Shown here: in pieces, positions 21,570 to 33,044 of the stretch
Position numbering within the stretch: the first letter of the stretch is position 1
Layout of the letters: every line of letters starts with the position of its first letter
Assembly (NCBI GenBank): GCA_027625915.1
Contig: JANTQA010000075.1
Coordinates: forward strand, 992,001 to 1,056,000
DNA: 64,000 nt
Direction: 5' to 3'
Origin: Anaeramoeba flamelloides
Lineage: Eukaryota > Metamonada > Anaeramoebidae
Made by a program: the position numbers and the translations under genes
Notes under the pieces: model-generated
Database searches by the model: none
The model's input: only the letters and a program-made list of their open reading frames with translations
Told to the model about the DNA's origin: nothing

Positions 21570-21625
21570 TAATCAGAGCTGTAAGAGGATCTTTGATCAC
21601 TCCCTTCAACCAATAAAAAAAAAAA
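21570..21625 (+). mobile_element. LINE 3' stub
   Basis: Only about 55 bp: a frame reading IRAVRGSLITPFNQ-stop, matching the terminal peptide of the LINE at 7600, with stem GAGGATC/GATCACTC and an A tract. Extreme 5' truncation. Confidence 0.65.
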
Positions 21626-23614
21626 AAAATATAATATTATTTAAAAAAAAATTTGAAGTATTTTTCTTGAACAAAGCGATTTAAATAATAATTGTAATCA
21701 AACAATATGTTTTGAACAATAAAAGGTTTACTTTTTAATGCTCATACTCTAAATTTGTTTTTTTAAAAAAAGAATCAATCAAAAAAACTCAATTTCAATT
21801 TCAATTTCGATTCAAAAAAAGCGAAATATTTCGAATAGTGGTGAAATTGAATGTTTTATTGTTTTGTTATTCATTCAAATTTTTAAAGGTTTATAGAGCG
21901 AATTTTTAATGAAATATTTAATACTTTATTATCTCGTAAAATAACAAAAAGATAAAAATTATTCATTAACTTTCCTTATTAAGAGTTTGAAAATTTTGGA
22001 TTTTTTTCAATTTGAAGTAATAGAACGGAGGTATCAATTCCAAATCAAAATAACACAATTTCAATTTTTTTTTTTTTAATTATTTTTGATGAAATTTGAA
22101 CCTAAGAGTGCCAATATATTTTCAAATAAATAACAAAATACTCAAAACTTGAAGTTTGTTGTGGTGTGAATAACCCCTTAAATATAAATAAGACCACAAT
22201 TTAAGGTGCTAGTAAACTAAAAAATCATCTTCAAGTAAATTTAATAAGCAAATTCAAAAAAATTTTACTACATCTTGAAATTGAAAAATGAAGTAAAAAT
22301 ATGATTACTAAAAAATTCAAAATTACTTTGAATATTATTTTCCGAAATGAATTATGGTTTTTAAAAAGTTTGATCCATTTTTTTCTTATTTTCGAAAAGA
22401 GTTCAAAATTCAACATATTTTCGAAATCATCTCAAAAAATATTATTTCCTTTTTGAAGAAGATTGAAATCTTATTGTTTGTGAAGGATGTGTACACAAAA
22501 TACACTTTAAAAATAAAAAACACTAAAGTTTTAAAATAGCAAAATATAAAAAATCTACTTAATTTAAAAAAAAATTACAATAATTATTTTAAACTTTACA
22601 AAAAAATATTATTTGTTTATTCAAAGAACAGTTCGAATCAATTTTTGCTTTTTGTTGAACAAAAAAATCACAGAAAAAGAACCAAACAAAGAAATTAAAA
22701 ATTCTCCCAAAATACAATTTTAAAAACCTGGAAATTTCAACTAATTATCCAAAGAAATACTTTTAAATTTGATTATTTTTAATCTTTAATTTAAAAATCA
22801 TTCTTAATTCCTTCAGTAAAGTTGGTAATAATTCAAAAAATAAAAGTACCAAAAGACTTTGGTTTTTATTTCTTAAATATTTTCTCAAATTTTTTAAACA
22901 AATAAAACTAATTCAAATTAATAATTCTAATATAATAAAAAATTAATAAATATTCTCAAATAACTGATTTTAGAATAATAAAATAGTTCATTGTTTTTAT
23001 TCTTAATATTTGAAAAAGAATTTGACTTAGTATTTTAAATTTCAGAAAAATGTAATAAATATTTGTGAATAAAATAAAAGATCAATTTTTTCGAATCTTC
23101 AAGGATTCAATATTTGCATTGATTTATTTATATTGTATTTTTCAAATAATATTAAAATTTCAATATTATATTGTTCATAAAAACTCTCAGAAATTACTAA
23201 AAATTAAGTTTTCCTAAAAATAAAAATCTTTAGCAGAATTTTTTTTTTTATTCGTTTAAAATCCAAAAATCCAAACCAAAAGGACAAGATCTTTTCACTG
23301 AAAATTTATTATCAAAAATGAACTTTTAAAAATGATAAATCATTTCTCTAAAGTTTACAAATGGGTTTGTTTTTCGGGTTTAATTGCATCCTTGTGTAAA
23401 TAAGTACTCTTTTACCTTTGGGGAAATAAATAAATAAGAGTTATTAATCCCTTAAAATGAAAAATTCAATCTTTTTCTTCTTTTATATTTCCAAAGGGTT
23501 AAATTTCTTCAATTTAAAACAAATAGTTTTCTACTAAAGAAAAAGATCAATTTAATTCGACTTAATCTAATTTGTGGTTCTTTTGTAATCCTCGAAATTT
23601 GGTAAAAGGAAGGA

Positions 23615-23950
23615 TTTTGTTACATTCTTGAGATAAAAATTTCTCATTTGAGAAATCAAAAAAATCAGAAAAAAAATCTATTAGATCACAAAAACGTTCC
23701 AAAGAGAGACACTTTGAAAACTTACACAGTCGTTTTCAAAATTATTATATTCTAATATTCTAATTGGAAATTGAGGGGTCGATCTTTTGTCTCTTTTTCT
23801 TAAAATGTCCTCTTTTTTGATTTTTGATTTTTGGAGATCGATCACAAATCATAGGTTGGTTAATTTTTTTTAATTGTTATTAAGCAATAATAAAAATTAG
23901 AAAAAGTTTTTTCCAATTTCAAAATTATTTTTCCCAGCAACGGCTGTGCA
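23615..23950 (+). repeat. Dispersed repeat R1, copy 2
   Basis: Second copy of the 2275-2600 repeat, same orientation, with CCAAAGAGAG, AAATGTCCTC and TGATTTTTGGAGATCGATC in the same order. Confidence 0.6.
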
Positions 23951-24372
23951 TATAAAAGTATTTTTTTGGAAAGAAGAATCAAAATTTTGTTCCTTTTATT
24001 TTCCTACAAATAGTAAGGTTGATTAAAAGACAAAAATAATCTTTTTTCATTTTCTTGTCAAAACACGAGAGAAATAATTTTGACAAAAAAATTTTTGAGG
24101 AACTGAAAGTTGGTGGTTTTGAAGTAAGGTTTTACAAGAAAAGAGAAAATTTATTCAGGAATTTTCTTGATCAGAAAATACAATTTTTCATTCTACGAAG
24201 GGTTGGTAAAATTGTATTTAATAATTTTTTGTTTTATGTTTTTGTTTTTGTTTTCAAAAAATTAAATTTTCGAATCTATTGTTTACAAGTTAACATGTAT
24301 GAGAGGATCAGAAAAAATGGATCTTATAAAAATTATGTACTCGAAAAAAAAAGAAGAAAAAAAAAAGTTTAC

Positions 24373-24589
24373 TTGAACTTTGATCGATTGGACATATTTT
24401 GTGTCTTTTTTTAAGGAATTCGTTTGGGTGATACAAATCATTGCAATTTTCACACAAACTTATCGAGCAAGAAGGGCAATAAAATGATGCTGTGACTTTA
24501 TTACACTCTTGGCAATTTGTATTGTCTTGGTTTTGCTTTTTATCTTCTTCACTTTCGTTTAATGAACTGGTTGGTGGGAAACTTGTCAT
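24373..24589 (-). CDS. B-box zinc-finger protein, first exon only
   Basis: ATG at 24589. About 72 codons are followed by a plausible donor (TTCAA|GTAAAC) at 24372. After an acidic Ser/Glu/Asn leader, residues 26-64 give a clear B-box-like zinc pattern: CQEC, FYCPSC, LCENC, and His residues in LYHPNEF and KRH. The unspliced frame runs on through a Phe run to a stop at about 24308, which looks like intron. It differs from the B-box gene at 17850-19610 in having a complete C-x2-C start. No downstream exon was found in the next 4.5 kb, so this is either a gene with a long intron or a truncated copy. Function beyond zinc binding unknown. Confidence 0.6.
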
Positions 24590-24991
24590 TAGAGAGTTTT
24601 AATTTCAAAAAGAAAAAAAAAAAACAAAAACTGAAAACAAATGTTTTTAATATTTGATAAGTGTAAAAATTCAAGTTTCTAATGGATCTGACATCAAAGA
24701 ATCTCATTTTCAAACTTGTAAAGTGTGTAAAATTATTAAAAAAGTTTAGAAATAGTTTCATAGCTTTATGGAAAAATTTGCGATTTTTGTCTGACAAAAA
24801 TTTTATTTTGTTAGCATATTGTTCTATCTTCAATGTCGATCACTTTAAACACTGCAAATTGATGATTTAAATTGTTAACAATTCAAAGATCTTCGGGAAA
24901 GGTATGTGATTATAATTTTTGGGTAAATAATTGAAAAGTTTGGAAAACAATACTAATTGTATTTTTGAAATCCAATAAGGAAACTCACTTT

Positions 24992-26094
24992 AGGTTTACG
25001 TACACTCAGAATGAAAAATGGATTATCTTGTGTTATCGGTGTATCTTCTTGTTATTTGGGTTTTTAGATGGTCAATCCATCTTCAACTTCCCATGAATTT
25101 AATAGTGGTTCATCGAGGCAAAAAAATGAATTCATTTTTTTCCAAAATCTAAATTGAAGAGTTTAAGATTAATAAGTTACAATATATATAAAAAAATATA
25201 ATTTTTCGATTATAAATAAACCCCATTCCAAAAAATTGGACACACCCAAAATCAAAAATAGGCAAAAAAAACCCAATTTATTGGATTTTTCCCAACCTAA
25301 TATAAAACAACATTTAAGTTATCATAGTATTAATGTTTTAATAAGTAATCATTTTAATCCAAATAAAAGAAAAAAATATAAAACTCAAAAATGAAAATTG
25401 GTGTGTCCAAAATAATGAAACCAGCGGAACAAAAAATATAATGGTAAATTTATTGAAATTTAGATCAACAATTGTTGATCGATCAAACGAAAAGATACCA
25501 TCTACTAATTGTATGTTATTTTCCAATTTAGCAAACTCAACACTAACCTTCTATCAACCATCTTAAAAATTTTTTCAGATCTAACCAAACAGATTACGTA
25601 ACTGAAAAAAGGAAATGAAAACACAACAAAAAAGACAAAAAATAAATAGTTTGTAAAATCAAAATTCTTTCCAAATTGAATTTAAAGTGCAGTTTTGATG
25701 TTCTTTCAACTGTTTAAATTGTGTCCAAATTTTTGGAATATAGTTTAAAAATATTTCATAAAGTTTTTTTTGATTTGGAGCTTTTCAGAAATTTATTTAT
25801 TTTTTTTCTAGACAATTCAGTAAAAAGGAAATCAAATTTTCAATTGATAACCCATAACACAAAATCCAAAATTTTTTTCATAAATATATTCCCACATAAT
25901 AGTCTTATATATGAAATGCTTATTTCAGAATATATATATATATATATACAATTAAATAGATTAATTTGCCTTTTGAATCAATAGTAAAATTTATGGTAAG
26001 TTGGAGATGGATTGACGAAAAATCCAAATAACAAGTCGCCGCATCTATAATACAATATAAACTTTTTATTCTCTTCTCCAAAGGCTTAAACTGA
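24992..26094 (+). mobile_element. MITE-C, diverged copy interrupted by MITE-2
   Basis: Left part 24992-25210 (AGGTTTAC, GATTATCTTGTGTTATCGGTG, TTTAATAGTGGTTCATCGAG) and right part 25750-26094 are mutually inverted and match MITE-C at 44576-45149, including inner sequence TTCAGTAAAAAGGAAATCAA. The middle, 25219-25745, is an inserted MITE-2. Without the insert the element is about 570 bp, the family length. Confidence 0.75.
25219..25745 (+). mobile_element. MITE-2 nested in MITE-C
   Basis: 527 bp, TA flanks at 25217-25218 and 25746-25747. Very similar to 6451-6980, e.g. GGACACACC, AAAATCAAAAATAGGCAAAA and CCAACCTAATATAAAAC at equal positions. Small ORFs inside are not conserved between copies. 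Confidence 0.9.
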
Positions 26095-27881
26095 AAAATT
26101 GCCTTTGTATGAATCATAACTGGCATTTTAAATTTAAATCCAATAAATTTACATCTCTTTCTTGTTTTCTAATTCTTCAAAATCCATCGTTTTAGATTGT
26201 TATTTCACACAAAGTAAATATTTCTGCATAAAATGATAAATTGAGTTCCAATTTTTAGTCTATTTCTTTGAAATTGATAAAAAGAAAAAGAGAAAAATGA
26301 AGTGAAAATTTTATCTCATTTTTTAAAAAAACACCAATATTATGAAAAAAAACAAATTTATTTCTTTATCTAGTGACTTTTTATAAAAAAAACACATATT
26401 TTTTTCTTTTAAAAATGATTTTTTATAAACATTAGTTCACAAAAATAAAAGATAATTAAATAATCAATTACATCGTTGTATGTATACCAAAGTTTTATTC
26501 GCATTTTAAAAAAGGATTATTATAGTTAAACAAATAATAAGCTTTCCAATGCCTAAAATTGGTGTTTCTAAATAAAATCCTTGTATTTTTCTCTTTTTTT
26601 ATCCAATATAAAATCTAATTTACTGCTCAAACATATATCCAAGTTCAAATTAATTTTAGATGTAAACTTGATGAGGTTTTTAAGAAAATTTTAAATTTGG
26701 AATTGAATTTGTTTAAAATTTTTTATATTTATCAATATTTATTAAATATTTTTTTTTTTTTAATCATAAAAATTTTAACAAATTTTATTTTATTTTTTTA
26801 TGAAAATATCATGTTTTATTTCTTTATTTTTTTAGATTTTCTTTTTAAATAATTGAAATTGAATCTCAAATATGCCATATTTACCCAGAGTTTATCGTTG
26901 GTTTATTTGATCAATTAATGTTTAAGTCTTAGATAAAAAAAGAAATAAGCTTTATATCTTAAAACATGTATTAAACTTTTATGAACACAATATTTAGATA
27001 ACAATCATTAAAGGCAAAAGTAATAGTAAAGAAACTTTTTTAGCAAATTCTCTTTGATATGAAGTATTTTCAAAGTTGATTTATCAAATTTTAAAAGAAC
27101 TATTGGTATTTGAATAATTAAGGGGAATAATTTTCACTTTTTTTTCATTTTCCTTTTTTAACTAAAAGACACTACAGTCAGTTCCACTTTTAAGGCACAA
27201 ACTTTCAACGAAATTTAAGGCACAAAAAAATCTCAAATTAAGGCACAAAATTGAGATTTTAGTAAAATAAATTGTTAAAAAAAAATTTCAAATTTTGTGC
27301 CTTAATTTGAGATTTTTATTGTGCCTTAAATTTCGTTGAAAGTTTGCGCCTTAAAAGTGGAACTGACTGTAATTACAAAAACTATCAAAACCGATAAAAG
27401 AATAGCAATACATTTGCACATGAATCAATAGTCCAGTTTTTTCAGTTTTTTTGACAAAATTTATTTTTTTTCTAAAAACTATCAAGTCTTATTGATGCGG
27501 TCACAAAGCGAGGTGGTTTCTTATTAAAAAATCTAAGATATTATAAAAGCAAAAAATTCAATTTAATAAAAGAATAAAAATGTTTGGGTTTGTTTTATTT
27601 TTTTTGATAATAGTAGAATTATTTTCAGTTTTCAAATTTCAGTTTCTTCCTCTAAAAGCCAAAAAAAATAAAAACAAAAAAGAAAAAACAATAACAAGAC
27701 ATTCAAAATTCAAATTTTCTTTAATTTATTGTAATTCTAATAAAATAACAATAAATAATTTAATGAATCTTTTAGTGATTAAATTGGAATTAAAAACAGA
27801 AATTAAAAATTTCCAAAATAAATAAATTAAAATAATATAAAACAAATTAAAACTTTTCAAAAACAAAAAAAGAATAATAAT
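26095..27881. other. Spacer with one MITE-D
   Basis: AT-rich. Contains the palindromic MITE-D at 27175-27369. An 81-codon ORF at 27580-27825 (+) begins with a hydrophobic leader and continues into Lys/Asn-rich sequence. I see no family match and cannot support it as a gene. Confidence 0.6.
27175..27369. mobile_element. MITE-D, near-perfect palindrome
   Basis: 195 bp, beginning CAGTCAGTTCCACTTTTAAG and ending with its reverse complement. Arms of about 85 bp, including two AAGGCACAA units, flank a short AT loop. TA flanks both ends (27173-27174, 27370-27371), consistent with a Tc1/mariner-mobilised MITE. Other copies at 47388-47580 and 49154-49352. Confidence 0.92.
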
Positions 27882-30800
27882 TTAAAAAAGAATATCAGAG
27901 TCTAAAGTATCTAATTGTTTTCCTTTATCTGAATCATCTGAATGATCTAAATCTGTTGCACCTTCAAGAAAATTCAAGGCTAACAATCTTCTTAATTCTA
28001 ATCCTGCTGTTGTGATGAGATAAAAGAATACAACCAAATAAATGCTTCGTAATGCAGCATCTGGATCGTAGTCATTTAAATTTACTTTTAAATCACAAAT
28101 GACTTCCCATTTACCTGCTCTTCCTAAAAGAATTAAATTTTGTAAAAAATTAATGATAAATCGGAAAAAAATATTAGTAATATTGTTTAGAATGTGCTGT
28201 TAAGAAAACATGATGATCTTTTCAAAAAGAATAAAGAACATATTTGATATGAATTAATTTATTCAAGAGTTTTCAAGAAATGAAAAGTATATAGTATTAA
28301 ATAAATTGGAATATATAAGAAGTTTAATAAATACCAGGAATAATTTAAGAATAATTTAATTATGAAATTTCTGATCCTGAGAAATTGTCTTTCAAAATTT
28401 ACTAAGTTTTTAGGTGATAATTAAAATCCTATTTGGTAATTTTTAAATAAAATAATCACTTATCAATATTTTTAAATATCAGAATCGGTTTTAAATAATT
28501 GTTTTTTGATCTAATGACATCTTATAATTCTTTTAAAAATAACTAACTAATAATTATAATTGTTGAAAGTGTTACTTTTTTTATGGTAAAATTTATATTC
28601 AGTACAATTAATCAACTTTTTAAAATAATAATATTTTCAATACTATTATAAAAAAAGATTCATCAAGTTTATTGGCCTTAATGGATAATAAACTTATCTT
28701 TGAGTCTTTAATATTATTCCTAAATAAATATTTAGGAATTCGGGCACACAAGAGGGGCTAATAACCCCCCTTAAATAATAAAAAAAATTAATTTATTTTT
28801 TCAATTTTTTCTCTCTTTTAGGTTTTAAAAACAAATTTTCAGGAATTAAAGAGTCTTGAAGAAAAAAATTGTTTTTACTAGTTATGATCCTTCTGAAATT
28901 GGTAAAGAAAATTTCAATTTACTTTTTCGGAATTGAACGTTTTTACCAAGAAGAGAAATATGTTTATTATAATGTTTGGAATTTTGAACTAATTGATCAG
29001 AAATTCAAAAAGGTCAATATAATTTTCAAAATAATTGCAAAAAAAAATGTAAATATGTTATTTTTTTTTTTATAACATTTTCTCGAATCAAAAAATTTAA
29101 TAACAAACCAAAAAAAAATAAATTATGAACGATAAACAAGCCAAACTAAAAAAGATAAGTAAAAAATTGAAATCTTAAAAAATAAAATTAAACACTAGAA
29201 GACTGTTGATTATGCAAACATGAATATGTGGTTTGAGGAATAGAGCAGATAAAGGTGTAAATGATTATCATTTTTAAACATAATCATTTTTCTCAAAAGT
29301 GATGTACTTTTTTATTATTCCTTTAAAATGTAAATTCATAACATTAAGGAGGTTTATCGATCGATGATTCAGAAAACGCTTGGTAATGTTGATTTTTTGT
29401 TTGAATTAGCAAAACATTTTAGTTCTGGTAGCTAAAATGATTATATATTATACTGATCTTAACTTGCAATAACCCAAGTAGATATTTTTATTATTGTTGG
29501 TGATATTTTAATAAGAAATTCTGGCAAATGTGATGTCTATTTTCATCACAAAGATATTTTACTCCTGTTCAGAAAAACCAAGATATTTTAAAAAAAGAAA
29601 CTTAAAAAAACTTTTTTTAAAATTCATTTTTAATTTGAACTTTTTATAATTGCTCAGATTTCACCAACATATTTACTAGAGGATTGTATAGTTAATGGAT
29701 AGTGATATTTTTAAAATTATCAGTAAAGTAATTTTTTTCCAGAATGGTAATATGAATTATTAAATTCATTTGAAAAAAGTTTTCAAAATGTATATATTAA
29801 AATAGATAACAAGTTTGATTGAATCTATTTTTAGTGCTTAATTAAAAAAAAAACAAAATATTGATCATGCTTTTTTAAAAAAAACTTTCTCTTGTCTTTT
29901 TATTTGCATCTATTAATTGTTAAAAAAAATTCAGTTCAAGTAATTGGCAAATAAAAATAAATAAAAATACCCTAAAAATGGGTATTCTTGACAATTGGAG
30001 AATAGCACATCCCTTTTAATTCAATGGACAAGAGTACTTTACGTTGTCATTTTTTATTATGCTGTTAATAGTTGATATTATATGATTTGATTAGTTAAAC
30101 CTTAAATCTACTAAATATTCAGATTTTGCAAACCTGAAATTATCAATTTTTTTTTTTTTTTTGTGGTGAAGGGTTAAAGGTAGTGATCACTTGCCTGAGA
30201 TCTTGAAATAATTTTTGTTTTTTAAATTGGTTATTTTAAAAATATTTTCAAAGTGTACCGAGAAAATAGATGACAAACTACAATAGTTCTGTTTATAGAT
30301 CTCTATAAAAAAAATTTTGATCATACTTTAATGAAACAACCTTATTAGTTTTATTTTATTTCTAAGATCAGTTTTCTTTGATTCGTCAGACATATTGTTT
30401 TAAACACCCCCATCTTTAGGGGTCAACAATAGTAAATATTCTCAGACGTCTGAACAAAAATAATCAATTTTCTAAGGTTTTTCATCTTTATTTCATCGGA
30501 ATAACATTAATTGATCTCTTTGGGATATTCACCTCAGTTTAACCTTCAAAATTATGATTTAAATGTAAACCCAAATTTCTTGGTTTTTATGAAAAACAAA
30601 AACGATCACAAAATTAACAACCACTAGTTTTGGGCAGGGTACATATTCTTCAGTTTTGTTAAAAGTGGAAATCAAAGACCCAAAGAAAAAAAATTTCAAT
30701 TAAAAGAAAAAAAAATTTACCTTCATTCTTTTCGTCGATGATTGGACATTCCCCAGATCCAAGTTGTGAAAAAAGATTAATTAGCCAAGCGCAAAATCCA

Positions 30801-31405
30801 CAGTTTACAAGAGAATTCTAATCAAGATAATAAAAAGTATTATTGAAGAGAGGCAAGAAAGAAAAAAGGAAAAAAAATTGGGAAAGTTATTAAGTGCATA
30901 ACCATTTTGACAAAGGTTGTTCCAAAAAATTCATTCAACAAACGGAAGATTGGTAACTCCTTTGTAAACCTAACAATAAATCAGAAAATGGTTTTATTTT
31001 TTAACAAAAAATCTAAACAATTACAATCAGCAAGATATTTTTAGATAACAGTCCACAAGCAATTAGATTGTATCCAGGAAATAGTAAAAAAACACCCGTC
31101 CAGATTGCGTTCGAGTATAGTCCAACTTTTTGGATTGTAACAATAAATAAATAAAATACAGAAGCTATCAGAAGAACGTTGATAACAGCCAGCAAAAGTG
31201 TAATAATTTTAAAGTAGAGTGGTGTGCTTAGCTCTTGTTCTTTCCTGGCGTCTCTTGGTGAGGTATATTGCCTACAACGCCGATGTTTGATCGAATTAAT
31301 AATGAAAATAACCACAAAGGCACCCAATAGGATATAAAGTGAAGTGCTGTAGCCTGTGACTTGTGTTTCTTTAAAGTCTAATTCAATTTCTGGGTGGGTT
31401 GACAT
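27882..31405 (-). CDS. Multi-pass membrane protein of unknown family (four exons)
   Basis: My model joins 31405-31050, 30969-30903, 30817-30721 and 28123-27882 on the - strand: 762 nt, 253 aa, frame kept at each joint. ATG at 31405 is chosen because the open frame upstream lacks an ATG. Hydrophobic spans lie at about residues 22-40, 62-91 and 98-119, weaker around the Cys-rich SLVNCGFCAWLINLF, then ALRSIYLVVFFYLITTAG. The tail is acidic (DHSDDSD...LDSDILF). Introns 1 and 2 are 80 and 85 bp with unusual GTTATC and GTTATG donors. Intron 3 is 2.6 kb (GTAAAT...TTTTAG) and contains a LINE stub. The last exon could instead start near 28196, adding an open hydrophobic stretch. I do not recognise the family. 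Exons 1, 3 and 4 look secure; exon 2 is less so. Confidence 0.7.
28590..28790 (+). mobile_element. LINE 3' fragment in the membrane-gene intron
   Basis: One frame reads NNIFNTIIKKDSS...ESLILFLNKYLGIRAHKRG-stop, colinear with the C-terminus of the LINE at 7470-7600. A stem-loop AAGAGGGG/CCCCCCTT with the stop codon in the loop and an A run end it. Antisense to the host gene. Confidence 0.8.
30145..30200 (-). mobile_element. Possible LINE 3' stub
   Basis: On the - strand: GTGATCAC palindrome, CCTTTAACCCTTCACCAC, then a run of 15 A. The layout resembles the ends of the other LINE copies, but no peptide is recognisable. Confidence 0.3.
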
Positions 31406-31954
31406 GAGTATTGTAAGAAAAAAATGAACACTCAAAAACAATCCCAAGAACTAACAATCAAAGATAAAAAGATTTTCTGGTCACAATAAGAGTTTAATTT
31501 GGGTTTTTCAAAATACAGGTTTCAAAAATTTTTAATCTGAAATTTTATTTAAATTTAATTGTTAACAAAAACCTATGAATTATTTACATTCAAAACATCT
31601 GTTTTTTCTCAACTAGTGAGATAAGAAAACAATCAATAAGAAAAAAAATTAAATATTCTTCATCATAATATTTATGCTTTCAGAAAATTTCAACAAGGAA
31701 TATTAGAAAAAAGATATATGATACAATTTTTAGAATTATTATTTATAAAGTTTTTTAAATTTTAAGAAATATAAAATGGTTTTGGATTAACTTTTCATTT
31801 CATTTTCAAAATATCATCTCATTTATTTCTTGAAACGAGTTTAATCAAAAATCTGGGAGATATTTAGATTACAATTCTAATTGTCAACCTAAAAAACCAA
31901 TAATAAGACTCAAATTTGATTTTTCAAAATAAATCTTGATCAAAAAAGAAAAGT

Positions 31955-32168
31955 TATCTTTTTTTTTTTTTTATTTTTGAAGAGAGAAAATTGCTTTTCT
32001 CCTGTGTGCCCTAATTTCTAAACTTTTTTTTCGAAATTTTGTTGTAGAATCACAAATTTTATTATCACTTACTAATGATAATATATATGATGAATTCTTT
32101 TTATTAATAATAACGGAGATATTATTAATTTTTTTATTTTTTTCAAGAAAAGTTATCTTGAAATTCAA
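31955..32168 (-). mobile_element. LINE subfamily A, 3' fragment
   Basis: The 65-codon frame reads NNISVIINKKNSSYILSLVS...KSLEIRAHRRK, matching the C-terminus of the LINE at 7470-7600. The end has stem GAGAAAA/TTTTCTC and an A tract (T run 31958-31972 on the + strand). Ordinary 5'-truncated insertion. Confidence 0.8.
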
Positions 32169-32475
32169 AAAATAAAATGTTCATTGTTGTTAACAGCTTT
32201 TGAGTCAATTAAATTTGATGTGATCATAGTCAGGAACTTAATTTTGATTATTCTATGTTCTTTTAAATCAACAAACAATTAAACTCAAGTTTTTAAGACT
32301 GATATTCACAGATTAAGAACTCTCATCACTTACCATATATTTATTTCATTCTAGAGGGAAGATTGTAACCAAAAATGGTATTGTGAAAATGTATTTCTTT
32401 TGATTTTCAAAATTTATATATTATAAAAAAATTCATTTACAAAGTGTAAAAACAAATTTAATAGAAATCTATCAA

Positions 32476-32935
32476 TAGTTGAGAGAAAAATGTTTGACAC
32501 AGCAAAATGGTTGGAAAGTATTTTAAATTGGGAACATTAGTAAAAGTGGAAATCAAATCCTTTTGCTAACTAGGTGAATTTTATATAAATCCAGGTTTAA
32601 ATGTGTTACAACTTCATTAATCTGTGGTGTGTGTAGAATACTTATTTGAATGATTGATAACTAAAGTAGATCATGCTATTTTAACAAAAATCCAATTTGT
32701 AGGAAAGTTTACTATTAATTCTGAAAATGGTCATTTTTAAACTTGCTTTAGATTAGAAGAGATAAGGTTTTGAAAAAGTAGAATTGAATTAATTCTTATA
32801 CTAATAAGTTGATTATTGTTATTTTCTTTATTTATTTCACAAACAATTGAAATTAAAAATCATTTTCAGTAAGGTTCCCAATTAAAATTGCTGTCCCACA
32901 ATTTTTTTCACAATACAAAATTTTTCTCGCAACAG
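32476..32935 (-). mobile_element. MITE-1, second copy, inverted
   Basis: About 460 bp and the reverse complement of 3635-4093 along its length (e.g. AACCTGGATTTAAAT at 3970 against ATCCAGGTTTAAATG here). TIRs start TAGTTGAGAGAAAAATG and end CGCAACAG. More diverged at the tips than copy 1. Confidence 0.88.
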
Positions 32936-33044
32936 AAACAATAAAAAGTTCAAAAGTGTTACCAAAGACAAAAAATCAGATTCTTAATATAGAAATTAAA
33001 ATAACAAAAGAAACTTTTTGAAAAAGGTCTACAAATTCTGAGAG

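Larger units (their letters stand above)
19611..24372. other. Intergenic or unresolved-intron region
   Basis: No supported coding exon. It may include 3' exons of the B-box gene starting at 24589, but I could not identify any. Contents: hairpin module (20520-20725), two very short LINE 3' stubs (20728-20782, 21570-21625), repeat R1 copy 2 (23615-23950), and T-rich stretches near 20330-20450 and 21370-21490. Bases 19970-20030 are less AT-rich but match no RNA gene I know. Bases 24055-24230 on the + strand form an open stretch, discussed under rejected items. Confidence 0.6.

Noticed and set aside
22615-22640. GTTCGAATC resembling a tRNA B box
   Set aside because: No A box or paired stems upstream.
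24055-24414. 119-codon + frame (HERNNFDKKIFEELKVGGFEVRFY...) overlapping the B-box exon
   Set aside because: Starts at TTG, runs into low-complexity sequence, and overlaps a better-supported - exon. The first 55 codons look coding-like, so an old gene fragment is possible but unproven.
27580-27825. 81-codon + ORF with a signal-like leader
   Set aside because: AT-driven Lys/Asn content after residue 27 and no family. A faint likeness to SelT-type sequence was too weak to use.
28860-29075. Coding-like + frames (TSYDPSEIGKENFNLLF; FYQEEKYVYYNVWNFELI) in the membrane-gene intron
   Set aside because: Split over two frames, short, no recognisable family; possible relic only.
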